The notes: a model not told the origin generated them from the sequence alone. A stretch of DNA of 64,000 nucleotides from Labia minor (GCA_963082975.1 OY720348.1:20513146-20577145); one strand, 5' to 3'; positions 51,801-64,000 are shown, counted from the stretch's first letter. Numbers and translations are program-made.

Positions 51801-54113
51801 ATATTAAAAAAATATATTATTCATATTTCTGATGAATAATTATTTTTTTATGCCGAAAACCTAGGGTCATCCTACGATGACCTTTCATAAATTTTACGGG
51901 AAAATTAAAAAATGAAATTTTTTAAAATAAATAATAAATTCGTTCATTTTACATCATAAAAATATTAAAAAAATATATTATTGATATTTCTTACTAAAAA
52001 GTATTTTTTTATGCCGAAAACCTAGGGTCATCCTACGATGACCTTTCATAATTTTTACGGTACAATTAAAAAATGAAATTTTTAAAAATAAATAATAAAT
52101 TCGTTCATTTTACATCATAAAAATATTAAAAAAATATATTATTCATATTTCTTACTAAAAATTATTTTTTTATGCCGAAAACCTAGGGTCATCCTACGAT
52201 GACCTTTCATAAATTTTACGGGAAAATTAAAAAATGAAATTTTTAAAAATAAATAATAAATTCGTTCATTTTACATCATAAAAATATTAAAAAAATATAT
52301 TATTCATATTTCTTACTAAAAATTATTTTTTTATGCCGAAAACCTAGGGTCATCCTACGATGACCTTTCATAAATTTTACGGGAAAATTAAAAAATGAAA
52401 TTTTTAAAAATAAATAATAAATTCGTTCATTTTACATCATAAAAATATTAAAAAAATATATTATTCATATTTCTTACTAAAAATTATTTTTTTATGCCGA
52501 AAACCTAGGGTCATCCTACGATGACCTTTCATAAATTTTACGGGAAAATTAAAAAATTAAATTTTTAAAAATAAATAATAAATTCGTTCATTTTACATCA
52601 TAAAAATATTAAAAAAATATATTATTGATATTTCTGATGAATAATTATTTTTTTATGCCGAAAACCTAGGGTCATCCTACGATGACCTTTCATAAATTTT
52701 ACGGGAAAATTAAAAAATGAAATTTTTTAAAATAAATAATAAATTCGTTCATTTTACATCATAAAAATATTAAAAAAATATATTATTGATATTTCTTACT
52801 AAAAAGTATTTTTTTATGCCGAAAACCTAGGGTCATCCTACGATGACCTTTCATAATTTTTACGGTACAATTAAAAAATGAAATTTTTAAAAATAAATAA
52901 TAAATTCGTTCATTTTACATCATAAAAATATTAAAAAAATATATTATTCATATTTCTTACTAAAAATTATTTTTTTATGCCGAAAACCTAGGGTCATCCT
53001 ACGATGACCTTTCATAAATTTTACGGGAAAATTAAAAAATGAAATTTTTAAAAATAAATAATAAATTCGTTCATTTTACATCATAAAAATATTAAAAAAA
53101 TATATTATTCATATTTCTTACTAAAAATTATTTTTTTATGCCGAAAACCTAGGGTCATCCTACGATGACCTTTCATAAATTTTACGGGAAAATTAAAAAA
53201 TGAAATTTTTAAAAATAAATAATAAATTCGTTCATTTTACATCATAAAAATATTAAAAAAATATATTATTCATATTTCTTACTAAAAATTATTTTTTTAT
53301 GCCGAAAACCTAGGGTCATCCTACGATGACCTTTCATAAATTTTACGGGAAAATTAAAAAATGAAATTTTTAAAAATAAATAATAAATTCGTTCATTTTA
53401 CATCATAAAAATATTAAAAAAATATATTATTGATATTTCTGATGAATAATTATTTTTTTATGCCGAAAACCTAGGGTCATCCTACGATGAACTTTCATAA
53501 ATTTTACGAGAAAATTAAAAAATGAAATTTTTAAAAATAAATAATAAATTTGTTCATTTTACATCATAAAAATATTAAAAAAATATATTATTGATATTTC
53601 TGATGAATAATTATTTTTTTATGCCGAAAACCTAGGGTCATCCTACGATGACCTTTCATAATTTTTACGGGAAAATTAAAAAATGAAATTTTTAAAAATA
53701 TATAATAAATTCGTTCATTTTACATCATAAAATTATTAAAAAAATATATTATTCATATTTCTTACTAAAAATTATTTTTTTATGCCGAAAACCTAGGGTC
53801 ATCCTACGATGACCTTTCATAAATTTTACGGGAAAATTAAAAAATTAAATTTTTAAAAATAAATAATAAATTCGTTCATTTTACATCATAAAAATATTAA
53901 TAAAATATATTATTGATATTTCTGATGAATAATTATTTTTTTATGCCGAAAACCTAGGGTCATCCTACGATGACCTTTCATAATTTTTACGGGAAAATTA
54001 AAAAATGAAATTTTTAAAAATATATAATAAATTCGTTCATTTTACATCATAAAATTATTAAAAAAATATATTATTCATATTTCTTACTAAAAATTATTTT
54101 TTTATGCCGAAAA
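51801..54113 (+). repeat. Relative of the 2.4-3.8 kb block with a 6-monomer insertion
   Basis: The TTTTAGGGGG to GATGAAC interval is 1,758 bp here (51,730 to 53,488) against 792 bp at 2,349 to 3,141, a difference of exactly 966 bp or 6 monomers. From GATGAAC to AACTTAGGG the spacing is the same in both (626 bp). This shows the 6-monomer step acting again in a different copy. Confidence 0.72.
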
Positions 54114-54465
54114 CTTAGGGTCATCCTACGATGACCTTTCATAATTTTTACGGGAAAATTAAAAAATGAAATTTTTAAAAATATATAATAAATTCGTTCA
54201 TTTTACATCATAAAATTATTAAAAAAATATATTATTCATATTTCTTACTAAAAATTATTTTTTTATGCCGAAAACCTAGGGTCATCCTACGATGACCTTT
54301 CATAAATTTTACGGGAAAATTAAAAAATTAAATTTTTAAAAATAAATAATAAATTCGTTCATTTTACATCATAAAAATATTAATAAAATATATTATTGAT
54401 ATTTCTGATGAATAATTATTTTTTTATGCCGAAAACCTAGGGTCATCCTACGATGACCTTTCATA
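53632..54465 (+). repeat. 3-monomer tandem duplication marked by TTAATAAAAT
   Basis: The change ATTAAAAAAATAT to ATTAATAAAATAT occurs only at 53,897-53,904 and 54,380-54,387, exactly 483 bp apart. The flanking stretches 53,632-53,982 and 54,115-54,465 match. Since the marker is otherwise absent from the window, this duplication happened after the point mutation and is one of the youngest visible. Confidence 0.8.
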
Positions 54466-54559
54466 AATTTTACGGGAAAATTAAAAAATTAAATTTTTAA
54501 AAATAAATAATAAATTCGTTCATTTTACATCATAAAAATATTAAAAAAATATATTATTG

Positions 54560-57500
54560 ATATTTCTTACTAAAAAGTATTTTTTTATGCCGAAAACCTA
54601 GGGTCATCCTACGATGACCTTTCATAATTTTTACGGTACAATTAAAAAATGAAATTTTTAAAAATAAATAATAAATTCGTTCATTTTACATCATAAAAAT
54701 ATTAAAAAAATATATTATTGATATTTCTGATGAATAATTATTTTTTTATGCCGAAAACCTAGGGTCATCCTACGATGACCTTTCATAATTTTTACGGGAA
54801 AATTAAAAAATTAAATTTTTAAAAATAAATAATAAATTCGTTCATTTTACATCATAAAAATATTAAAAAAATATATTATTCATATTTCTTACTAAAAATT
54901 ATTTTTTTATGCCGAAAACCTAGGGTCATCCTACGATGACCTTTCATAAATTTTACGGGAAAATTAAAAAATGAAATTTTTTAAAATAAATAATAACTTC
55001 GTTCATTTTACATCATAAAAATATTAAAAAAATATATTATTGATATTTCTGATGAATAATTATTTTTTTATGCCGAAAACCTAGGGTCATCCTACGATGA
55101 CCTTTCATAATTTTAACGGGAAAATTAAAAAATGAAATTTTTAAAAATATATAATAAATTCGTTCATTTTACATCATAAAATTATTAAAAAAATATATTA
55201 TTCATATTTCTTACTAAAAATTATTTTTTTATGCCGAAAACCTAGGGTCATCCTACGATGACCTTTCATAAATTTTACGGGAAAATTAAAAAATTAAATT
55301 TTTAAAAATAAATAATAAATTCGTTCATTTTACATCATAAAAATATTAAAAAAATATATTATTGATATTTCTTAATAAAAAGTATTTTTTTATGCCGAAA
55401 ACCTAGGGTCATCCTACGATGACCTTTCATAATTTTTACGGTAAAATTAAAAAATGAAATTTTTAAAAATAAATAATAAATTCGTTCATTTTACATCATA
55501 AAAATATTAAAAAAATATATTATTCATATTTCTTACTAAAAATTATTTTTTTATGCCGAAAACCTAGGGTCATCCTACGATGACCTTTCATAAATTTTAC
55601 GGGAAAATTAAAAAATGAAATTTTTAAAAATAAATAATAAATTCGTTCATTTTACATCATAAAAATATTAAAAAAATATATTATTGATATTTCTGATGAA
55701 TAATTATTTTTTTATGCCGAAAACCTAGGGTCATCCTACGATGACCTTTCATAATTTTTACGGTAAAATTAAAAAATGAAATTTTTAAAAATAAATAATA
55801 AATTCGTTCATTTTACATCATAAAAATATTAAAAAAATATATTATTCATATTTCTTACTAAAAATTATTTTTTTATGCCGAAAACCTAGGGTCATCCTAC
55901 GATGACCTTTCATAAATTTTACGGGAAAATTAAAAAATGAAATTTTTAAAAATTAATAATAAATTCGTTCATTTTACATCATAAAAATATTAAAAAAATA
56001 TATTATTCATATTTCTTACTAAAAATTATTTTTTTATGCCGAAAACCTAGGGTCATCCTACGATGACCTTTCATAAATTTTACGGGAAAATTAAAAAATG
56101 AAATTTTTTAAAATAAATAATAAATTCGTTCATTTTACATCATAAAAATATTAAAAAAATATATTATTGATATTTCTGATGAATAATTATTTTTTTATGC
56201 CGAAAACCTAGGGACATCCTACGATGACCTTTCATAAATTTTACGGGAAAATTAAAAAATGAAATTTTTAAAAATAAATAATAAATTCGTTCATTTTACA
56301 TCATAAAAATATTAAAAAAATATATTATTCATATTTCTTACTAAAAATTATTTTTTTATGCCGAAAACCTAGGGTCATCCTACGATGACCTTTCATAAAT
56401 TTTACGGGAAAATTAAAAAATTAAATTTTTAAAAATAAATAATAAATTCGTTCATTTTACATCATAAAAATATTAAAAAAATATATTATTGATATTTCTT
56501 ACTAAAAAGTATTTTTTTATGCCGAAAACCTAGGGTCATCCTACGATGACCTTTCATAATTTTTACGGTACAATTAAAAAATGAAATTTTTAAAAATAAA
56601 TAATAAATTCGTTCATTTTACATCATAAAAATATTAAAAAAATATATTATTCATATTTCTTACTAAAAATTATTTTTTTATGCCGAAAACCTAGGGTCAT
56701 CCTACGATGACCTTTCATAAATTTTACGGGAAAATTAAAAAATGAAATTTTTAAAAATAAATAATAAATTCGTTCATTTTACATCATAAAAATATTAAAA
56801 AAATATATTATTCATATTTCTTACTAAAAAGTATTTTTTTATGCCGAAAACCTAGGGTCATCCTACGATGACCTTTCATAAATTTTACGGGAAAATTAAA
56901 AAATGAAATTTTTAAAAATTAATAATAAATTCGTTCATTTTACATCATAAAAATATTAAAAAAATATATTATTCATATTTCTTACTAAAAATTATTTTTT
57001 TATGCCGAAAACCTAGGGTCATCCTACGATGACCTTTCATAAATTTTACGGGAAAATTAAAAAATGAAATTTTTTAAAATAAATAATAAATTCGTTCATT
57101 TTACATCATAAAAATATTAAAAAAATATATTATTGATATTTCTGATGAATAATTATTTTTTTATGCCGAAAACCTAGGGACATCCTACGATGACCTTTCA
57201 TAAATTTTACGGGAAAATTAAAAAATGAAATTTTTAAAAATAAATAATAAATTCGTTCATTTTACATCATAAAAATATTAAAAAAATATATTATTCATAT
57301 TTCTTACTAAAAATTATTTTTTTATGCCGAAAACCTAGGGTCATCCTACGATGACCTTTCATAAATTTTACGGGAAAATTAAAAAATTAAATTTTTAAAA
57401 ATAAATAATAAATTCGTTCATTTTACATCATAAAAATATTAAAAAAATATATTATTGATATTTCTTACTAAAAAGTATTTTTTTATGCCGAAAACCTAGG

Positions 57501-57686
57501 GTCATCCTACGATGACCTTTCATAATTTTTACGGTACAATTAAAAAATGAAATTTTTAAAAATAAATAATAAATTCGTTCATTTTACATCATAAAAATAT
57601 TAAAAAAATATATTATTCATATTTCTTACTAAAAATTATTTTTTTATGCCGAAAACCTAGGGTCATCCTACGATGACCTTTCATAA
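54560..57686 (+). repeat. Third relative of the 4.0-7.2 kb block (offset 50,508)
   Basis: AATAACTTCG (4488/54996) and both GGGACATCC monomers (5706/56214, 6672/57180) align at one offset. A private T-to-A change gives TTTTAACGGG at 55,115. The block ends at about 57,687 with CATAATTTTACGGG, one base short of either common form, and continues in a different monomer order. Confidence 0.78.
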
Positions 57687-59483
57687 TTTTACGGGAAAAT
57701 TAAAAAATGAAATTTTTAAAAATTAATAATAAATTCGTTCATTTTACATCATAAAAATATTAAAAAAATATATTATTCATATTTCTTACTAAAAATTATT
57801 TTTTTATGCCGAAAACCTAGGGTCATCCTACGATGACCTTTCATAAATTTTACGGGAAAATTAAAAAATGAAATTTTTTAAAATAAATAATAAATTCGTT
57901 CATTTTACATCATAAAAATATTAAAAAAATATATTATTGATATTTCTGATGAATAATTATTTTTTTATGCCGAAAACCTAGGGTCATCCTACGATGACCT
58001 TTCATAATTTTTACGGGAAAATTAAAAAATGAAATTTTTTAAAATAAATAATAAATTCGTTCATTTTACATCATAAAAATATTAAAAAAATATATTATTG
58101 ATATTTCTGATGAATAATTATTTTTTTATGCCGAAAACCTAGGGTCATCCTACGATGACCTTTCATAATTTTTACGGTACAATGAAAAATGAAATTTTTA
58201 AAAATAAATAATAAATTCGTTCATTTTACATCATAAAAATATTAAAAAAATATATTATTCATATTTCTTACTAAAAATTATTTTTTTATGCCGAAAACCT
58301 AGGGTCATCCTACGATGACCTTTCATAAATTTTACGGGAAAATTAAAAAATGAAATTTTTAAAAATAAATAATAAATTCGTTCATTTTACATCATAAAAA
58401 TATTAAAAAAATATATTATTGATATTTCTGATGAATAATTATTTTTTTATGCCGAAAACCTAGGGTCATCCTACGATGACCTTTCATAAATTTTACGGGA
58501 AAATTAAAAAATGAAATTTTTAAAAATAAATAATAAATTCGTTCATTTTACATCATATAAATATTAAAATATTATTCATATTTCTTACTAAAAATTATTT
58601 TTTTATGCCGAAAACCTAGGGTCATCCTACGATGACCTTTCATAAATTTTACGGGAAAATTAAAAAATGAAATTTTTAAAAATAAATAATAAATTCGTTC
58701 ATTTTACATCATAAAAATATTAAAAAAATATATTATTGATATTTCTGATGAATAATTATTTTTTTATGCCGAAAACCTAGGGTCATCCTACGATGACCTT
58801 TCATAATTTTTACGGGAAAATTAAAAAATTAAATTTTTAAAAATAAATAATAAATTCGTTCATTTTACATCATAAAAATATTAAAAAAATATATTATTCA
58901 TATTTCTTACTAAAAATTATTTTTTTATGCCGAAAACCTAGGGTCATCCTACGATGACCTTTCATAAATTTTACGGGAAAATTAAAAAATGAAATTTTTT
59001 AAAATAAATAATAACTTCGTTCATTTTACATCATAAAAATATTAAAAAAATATATTATTGATATTTCTGATGAATAATTATTTTTTTATGCCGAAAACCT
59101 AGGGTCATCCTACGATGACCTTTCATAATTTTTACGGTAAAATTAAAAAATGAAATTTTTAAAAATAAATAATAAATTCGTTCATTTTACATCATAAAAA
59201 TATTAAAAAAATATATTATTCATATTTCTTACTAAAAATTATTTTTTTATGCCGAAAACCTAGGGTCATCCTACGATGACCTTTCATAAATTTTACGGGA
59301 AAATTAAAAAATGAAATTTTTAAAAATTAATAATAAATTCGTTCATTTTACATCATAAAAATATTAAAAAAATATATTATTCATATTTCTTACTAAAAAT
59401 TATTTTTTTATGCCGAAAACCTAGGGTCATCCTACGATGACCTTTCATAAATTTTACGGGAAAATTAAAAAATGAAATTTTTT
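57687..59483 (+). repeat. Composite of three short copied blocks
   Basis: After the one-base-short site, monomers of the 6.4 kb type (AATTAAT sub-variant) lead into a class A pair. Then 58.0-58.8 kb matches 8.2-8.9 kb (offset 49,863, with 160-bp and 156-bp monomers at 58181 and 58557). Next, 58.8-59.03 kb matches the AATAACTTCG region near 4.3-4.5 kb. From 59,036 the order is that of window base 1 onward (offset 59,035). Confidence 0.72.
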
Positions 59484-61892
59484 AAAATAAATAATAAATT
59501 CGTTCATTTTACATCATAAAAATATTAAAAAAATATATTATTGATATTTCTGATGAATAATTATTTTTTTATGCCGAAAACCTAGGGACATCCTACGATG
59601 ACCTTTCATAAATTTTACGGGAAAATTAAAAAATGAAATTTTTAAAAATAAATAATAAATTCGTTCATTTTACATCATAAAAATATTAAAAAAATATATT
59701 ATTCATATTTCTTACTAAAAATTATTTTTTTATGCCGAAAACCTAGGGTCATCCTACGATGACCTTTCATAAATTTTACGGGAAAATTAAAAAATTAAAT
59801 TTTTAAAAATAAATAATAAATTCGTTCATTTTACATCATAAAAATATTAAAAAAATATATTATTGATATTTCTTACTAAAAAGTATTTTTTTATGCCGAA
59901 AACCTAGGGTCATCCTACGATGACCTTTCATAATTTTTACGGTACAATTAAAAAATGAAATTTTTAAAAATAAATAATAAATTCGTTCATTTTACATCAT
60001 AAAAATATTAAAAAAATATATTATTCATATTTCTTACTAAAAATTATTTTTTTATGCCGAAAACCTAGGGTCATCCTACGATGACCTTTCATAAATTTTA
60101 CGGGAAAATTAAAAAATGAAATTTTTAAAAATAAATAATAAATTCGTTCATTTTACATCATAAAAATATTAAAAAAATATATTATTCATATTTCTTACTA
60201 AAAAGTATTTTTTTATGCCGAAAACCTAGGGTCATCCTACGATGACCTTTCATAAATTTTACGGGAAAATTAAAAAATGAAATTTTTTAAAATAAATAAT
60301 AAATTCGTTCATTTTACATCATAAAAATATTAAAAAAATATATTATTGATATTTCTGATGAATAATTATTTTTTTATGCCGAAAACCTAGGGTCATCCTA
60401 CGATGACCTTTCATAATTTTTACGGGAAAATTAAAAAATGAAATTTTTTAAAATAAATAATAAATTCGTTCATTTTACATCATAAAAATATTAAAAAAAT
60501 ATATTATTGATATTTCTGATGAATAATTATTTTTTTATGCCGAAAACCTAGGGTCATCCTACGATGACCTTTCATAATTTTTACGGGAAAATTAAAAAAT
60601 GAAATTTTTAAAAATATATAATAAATTCGTTCATTTTACATCATAAAATTATTAAAAAAATATATTATTCATATTTCTTACTAAAAATTATTTTTTTATG
60701 CCGAAAACCTAGGGTCATCCTACGATGACCTTTCATAAATTTTACGGGAAAATTAAAAAATTAAATTTTTTAAAATAAATAATAAATTCGTTCATTTTAC
60801 ATCATAAAAATATTAAAAAAATATATTATTGATATTTCTTAATAAAAAGTATTTTTTTATGCCGAAAACCTAGGGTCATCCTACGATGACCTTTCATAAT
60901 TTTTACGGTAAAATTAAAAATTGAAATTTTTAAAAATAAATAATAAATTCGTTCATTTTACATCATAAAAATATTAAAAAAATATATTATTCATATTTCT
61001 TACTAAAAATTATTTTTTTATGCCGAAAACCTAGGGTCATCCTACGATGACCTTTCATAAATTTTACGGGAAAATTAAAAAATGAAATTTTTAAAAATAA
61101 ATAATAAATTCGTTCATTTTACATCATAAAAATATTAAAAAAATATATTATTGATATTTCTGATGAATAATTATTTTTTTATGCCGAAAACCTAGGGTCA
61201 TCCTACGATGACCTTTCATAATTTTTACGGTACAATGAAAAATGAAATTTTTAAAAATAAATAATAAATTCGTTCATTTTACATCATAAAAATATTAAAA
61301 AAATATATTATTGATATTTCTGATGAATAATTATTTTTTTATGCCGAAAACCTAGGGTCATCCTACGATGACCTTTCATAAATTTTACGGGAAAATTAAA
61401 AAATGAAATTTTTAAAAATAAATAATAAATTCGTTCATTTTACATCATATAAATATTAAAATATTATTCATATTTCTTACTAAAAATTATTTTTTTATGC
61501 CGAAAACCTAGGGTCATCCTACGATGACCTTTCATAAATTTTACGGGAAAATTAAAAAATGAAATTTTTAAAAATAAATAATAAATTCGTTCATTTTACA
61601 TCATAAAAATATTAAAAAAATATATTATTCATATTTCTTACTAAAAAGTATTTTTTTATGGCGAAAACCTAGGGTCATCCTACGATGACCTTTCATAAAT
61701 TTTACGGGAAAATTAAAAAATGAAATTTTTAAAAATAAATAATAAATTCGTTCATTTTACATCATAAAAATATTAAAAAAATATATTATTCATATTTCTT
61801 ACTAAAAATTATTTTTTTATGCCGAAAACCTAGGGTCATCCTACGATGACCTTTCATAAATTTTACGGGAAAATTAAAAAATTAAATTTTTA
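59484..61892 (+). repeat. 15-monomer tandem duplication, first copy (2,409 bp)
   Basis: Matches 61,893 to the window end at offset 2,409 bp. Shared markers: GGGACATCC 59588/61997, AAAAATTGAAATT 60922/63331, the 160-bp monomer 61234/63643 and the 156-bp monomer 61449/63858. AAAAATTG is found nowhere else in the window, so the mutation preceded the duplication. A private C-to-G change (ATGGCGAAAA, about 61,661) lies in the part whose partner is beyond the window. Compared with 8.2-8.7 kb, one class B monomer is missing between the 160- and 156-bp forms. Confidence 0.85.
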
Positions 61893-64000
61893 AAAATAAA
61901 TAATAAATTCGTTCATTTTACATCATAAAAATATTAAAAAAATATATTATTGATATTTCTGATGAATAATTATTTTTTTATGCCGAAAACCTAGGGACAT
62001 CCTACGATGACCTTTCATAAATTTTACGGGAAAATTAAAAAATGAAATTTTTAAAAATAAATAATAAATTCGTTCATTTTACATCATAAAAATATTAAAA
62101 AAATATATTATTCATATTTCTTACTAAAAATTATTTTTTTATGCCGAAAACCTAGGGTCATCCTACGATGACCTTTCATAAATTTTACGGGAAAATTAAA
62201 AAATTAAATTTTTAAAAATAAATAATAAATTCGTTCATTTTACATCATAAAAATATTAAAAAAATATATTATTGATATTTCTTACTAAAAAGTATTTTTT
62301 TATGCCGAAAACCTAGGGTCATCCTACGATGACCTTTCATAATTTTTACGGTACAATTAAAAAATGAAATTTTTAAAAATAAATAATAAATTCGTTCATT
62401 TTACATCATAAAAATATTAAAAAAATATATTATTCATATTTCTTACTAAAAATTATTTTTTTATGCCGAAAACCTAGGGTCATCCTACGATGACCTTTCA
62501 TAAATTTTACGGGAAAATTAAAAAATGAAATTTTTAAAAATAAATAATAAATTCGTTCATTTTACATCATAAAAATATTAAAAAAATATATTATTCATAT
62601 TTCTTACTAAAAAGTATTTTTTTATGCCGAAAACCTAGGGTCATCCTACGATGACCTTTCATAAATTTTACGGGAAAATTAAAAAATGAAATTTTTTAAA
62701 ATAAATAATAAATTCGTTCATTTTACATCATAAAAATATTAAAAAAATATATTATTGATATTTCTGATGAATAATTATTTTTTTATGCCGAAAACCTAGG
62801 GTCATCCTACGATGACCTTTCATAATTTTTACGGGAAAATTAAAAAATGAAATTTTTTAAAATAAATAATAAATTCGTTCATTTTACATCATAAAAATAT
62901 TAAAAAAATATATTATTGATATTTCTGATGAATAATTATTTTTTTATGCCGAAAACCTAGGGTCATCCTACGATGACCTTTCATAATTTTTACGGGAAAA
63001 TTAAAAAATGAAATTTTTAAAAATATATAATAAATTCGTTCATTTTACATCATAAAATTATTAAAAAAATATATTATTCATATTTCTTACTAAAAATTAT
63101 TTTTTTATGCCGAAAACCTAGGGTCATCCTACGATGACCTTTCATAAATTTTACGGGAAAATTAAAAAATTAAATTTTTTAAAATAAATAATAAATTCGT
63201 TCATTTTACATCATAAAAATATTAAAAAAATATATTATTGATATTTCTTAATAAAAAGTATTTTTTTATGCCGAAAACCTAGGGTCATCCTACGATGACC
63301 TTTCATAATTTTTACGGTAAAATTAAAAATTGAAATTTTTAAAAATAAATAATAAATTCGTTCATTTTACATCATAAAAATATTAAAAAAATATATTATT
63401 CATATTTCTTACTAAAAATTATTTTTTTATGCCGAAAACCTAGGGTCATCCTACGATGACCTTTCATAAATTTTACGGGAAAATTAAAAAATGAAATTTT
63501 TAAAAATAAATAATAAATTCGTTCATTTTACATCATAAAAATATTAAAAAAATATATTATTGATATTTCTGATGAATAATTATTTTTTTATGCCGAAAAC
63601 CTAGGGTCATCCTACGATGACCTTTCATAATTTTTACGGTACAATGAAAAATGAAATTTTTAAAAATAAATAATAAATTCGTTCATTTTACATCATAAAA
63701 ATATTAAAAAAATATATTATTGATATTTCTGATGAATAATTATTTTTTTATGCCGAAAACCTAGGGTCATCCTACGATGACCTTTCATAAATTTTACGGG
63801 AAAATTAAAAAATGAAATTTTTAAAAATAAATAATAAATTCGTTCATTTTACATCATATAAATATTAAAATATTATTCATATTTCTTACTAAAAATTATT
63901 TTTTTATGCCGAAAACCTAGGGTCATCCTACGATGACCTTTCATAAATTTTACGGGAAAATTAAAAAATGAAATTTTTAAAAATAAATATTAAATTCGTT
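61893..64000 (+). repeat. 15-monomer tandem duplication, second copy (cut by window end)
   Basis: The first 2,108 bp of the second unit are visible. Only one difference from the first was noticed: AATATTAAATT (T at 63,990) in place of AATAATAAATT. The last monomer lacks its final 13 bases. The array clearly continues to the right, and more units of this 15-mer may follow. Confidence 0.85.

Larger units (their letters stand above)
1..64000. repeat. Satellite DNA array, 161-bp monomer, 398 head-to-tail copies
   Basis: A single AT-rich tandem repeat fills the window. Successive monomers (counted from the A-run after CATCAT) begin at 161, 322, 483, 644, 805, 966 and so on, exactly 161 bp apart. 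Indel classes account for every departure I found: 14 monomers lack 5 bp, 12 have 1 extra base, and 6 lack 1 base. With 1 base missing at the left edge and 13 at the right, the total is exactly 398 x 161, so no insertion, inverted copy or unique spacer is hidden inside. A conserved CTAG in each monomer and the non-triplet period put stops in all frames of both strands, so there is no coding sequence. Established knowledge: such arrays form centromeric or other constitutive heterochromatin in eukaryotes. The location on the chromosome and the species are not shown by the sequence. Confidence 0.97.

Noticed and set aside
1-64000. Possible protein-coding frames within the repeat
   Set aside because: A conserved CTAG per monomer gives TAG on both strands, and the 161-bp period rotates the frame each unit. 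Stops therefore fall in all frames within about three monomers. Any short open frame is chance.
1-64000. CRISPR array
   Set aside because: The repeats are contiguous 161-bp units with no unique spacers, and no cas genes are present.
1-64000. Prokaryotic or organellar origin because of the low GC
   Set aside because: Tens of kilobases of uninterrupted satellite with nested higher-order duplication are typical of eukaryotic heterochromatin and not of bacterial or organelle genomes.
1-64000. Transposon or insertion element embedded in the array
   Set aside because: The monomer account closes exactly, so no foreign insert remains unexplained, and no terminal repeats or transposase-like frames are visible.

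Overview
The whole window is one uninterrupted, head-to-tail satellite DNA array. The basic monomer is 161 bp and very AT-rich: the reference monomer at 161-321 has 31 G/C bases, about 19% GC. Most monomers are exactly 161 bp. The exceptions I found are 14 monomers of 156 bp, 12 of 162 bp and 6 of 160 bp. With these indels counted, and 1 base missing from the first monomer and 13 from the last, the window adds up to exactly 398 monomers. The repeat register therefore never breaks over 64 kb. I see no gene, RNA gene, transposon, CRISPR array, inverted monomer or unique sequence.

This points to a eukaryotic chromosome: pericentromeric, centromeric or other constitutive heterochromatin. The monomer is close to nucleosome length. 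The sequence alone does not identify the species. High AT content and a 140-180 bp monomer are common in insect satellites but occur elsewhere, so I give no taxon. Every monomer keeps a CTAG inside CCTAGGG (or a TAG/TAA equivalent) on both strands. Because 161 is not a multiple of 3, this places stops in every frame within three monomers, so the array cannot code for protein.

The monomer has an AT-rich body and a GC-richer core of about 35 bp. The core holds a CCTAGG palindrome overlapping by one base a perfect dyad, GGTCATC-CTAC-GATGACC. Diagnostic sites change together and define recurring monomer classes: B (TCAT/TTACTAAAAATT/CATAAATTTTACGGG), A (TGAT/TGATGAATAATT), C (AAAAGT plus GGTACAATT), D (TTAATAAAAAGT plus GGTAAAATT), E (TTAAATTT in place of TGAAATTT), and indel or point-mutant classes used here as markers.

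Reading the markers along the window gives the layout. (1) 1-18,914 is repeated at 22,847-41,760 (offset 22,846 bp). (2) 18,915-22,846 is a further copy of about 2.8-5.1 kb of the window plus a 10-monomer tandem duplication. (3) 41,761-49,152 is reshuffled material of the 38-42 kb type with a 14-monomer duplication. (4) About 51.8-59.5 kb is a rearranged third relative of the first 9 kb. (5) 59,484 to the end is a 15-monomer tandem duplication still in progress at the window edge. Nested inside are tandem duplications of 3, 6, 22 and 32 monomers. All offsets are whole numbers of monomers once indels are counted, as expected from in-register unequal exchange or replication-based amplification. 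All comparisons were made by eye at diagnostic sites, not by full alignment.
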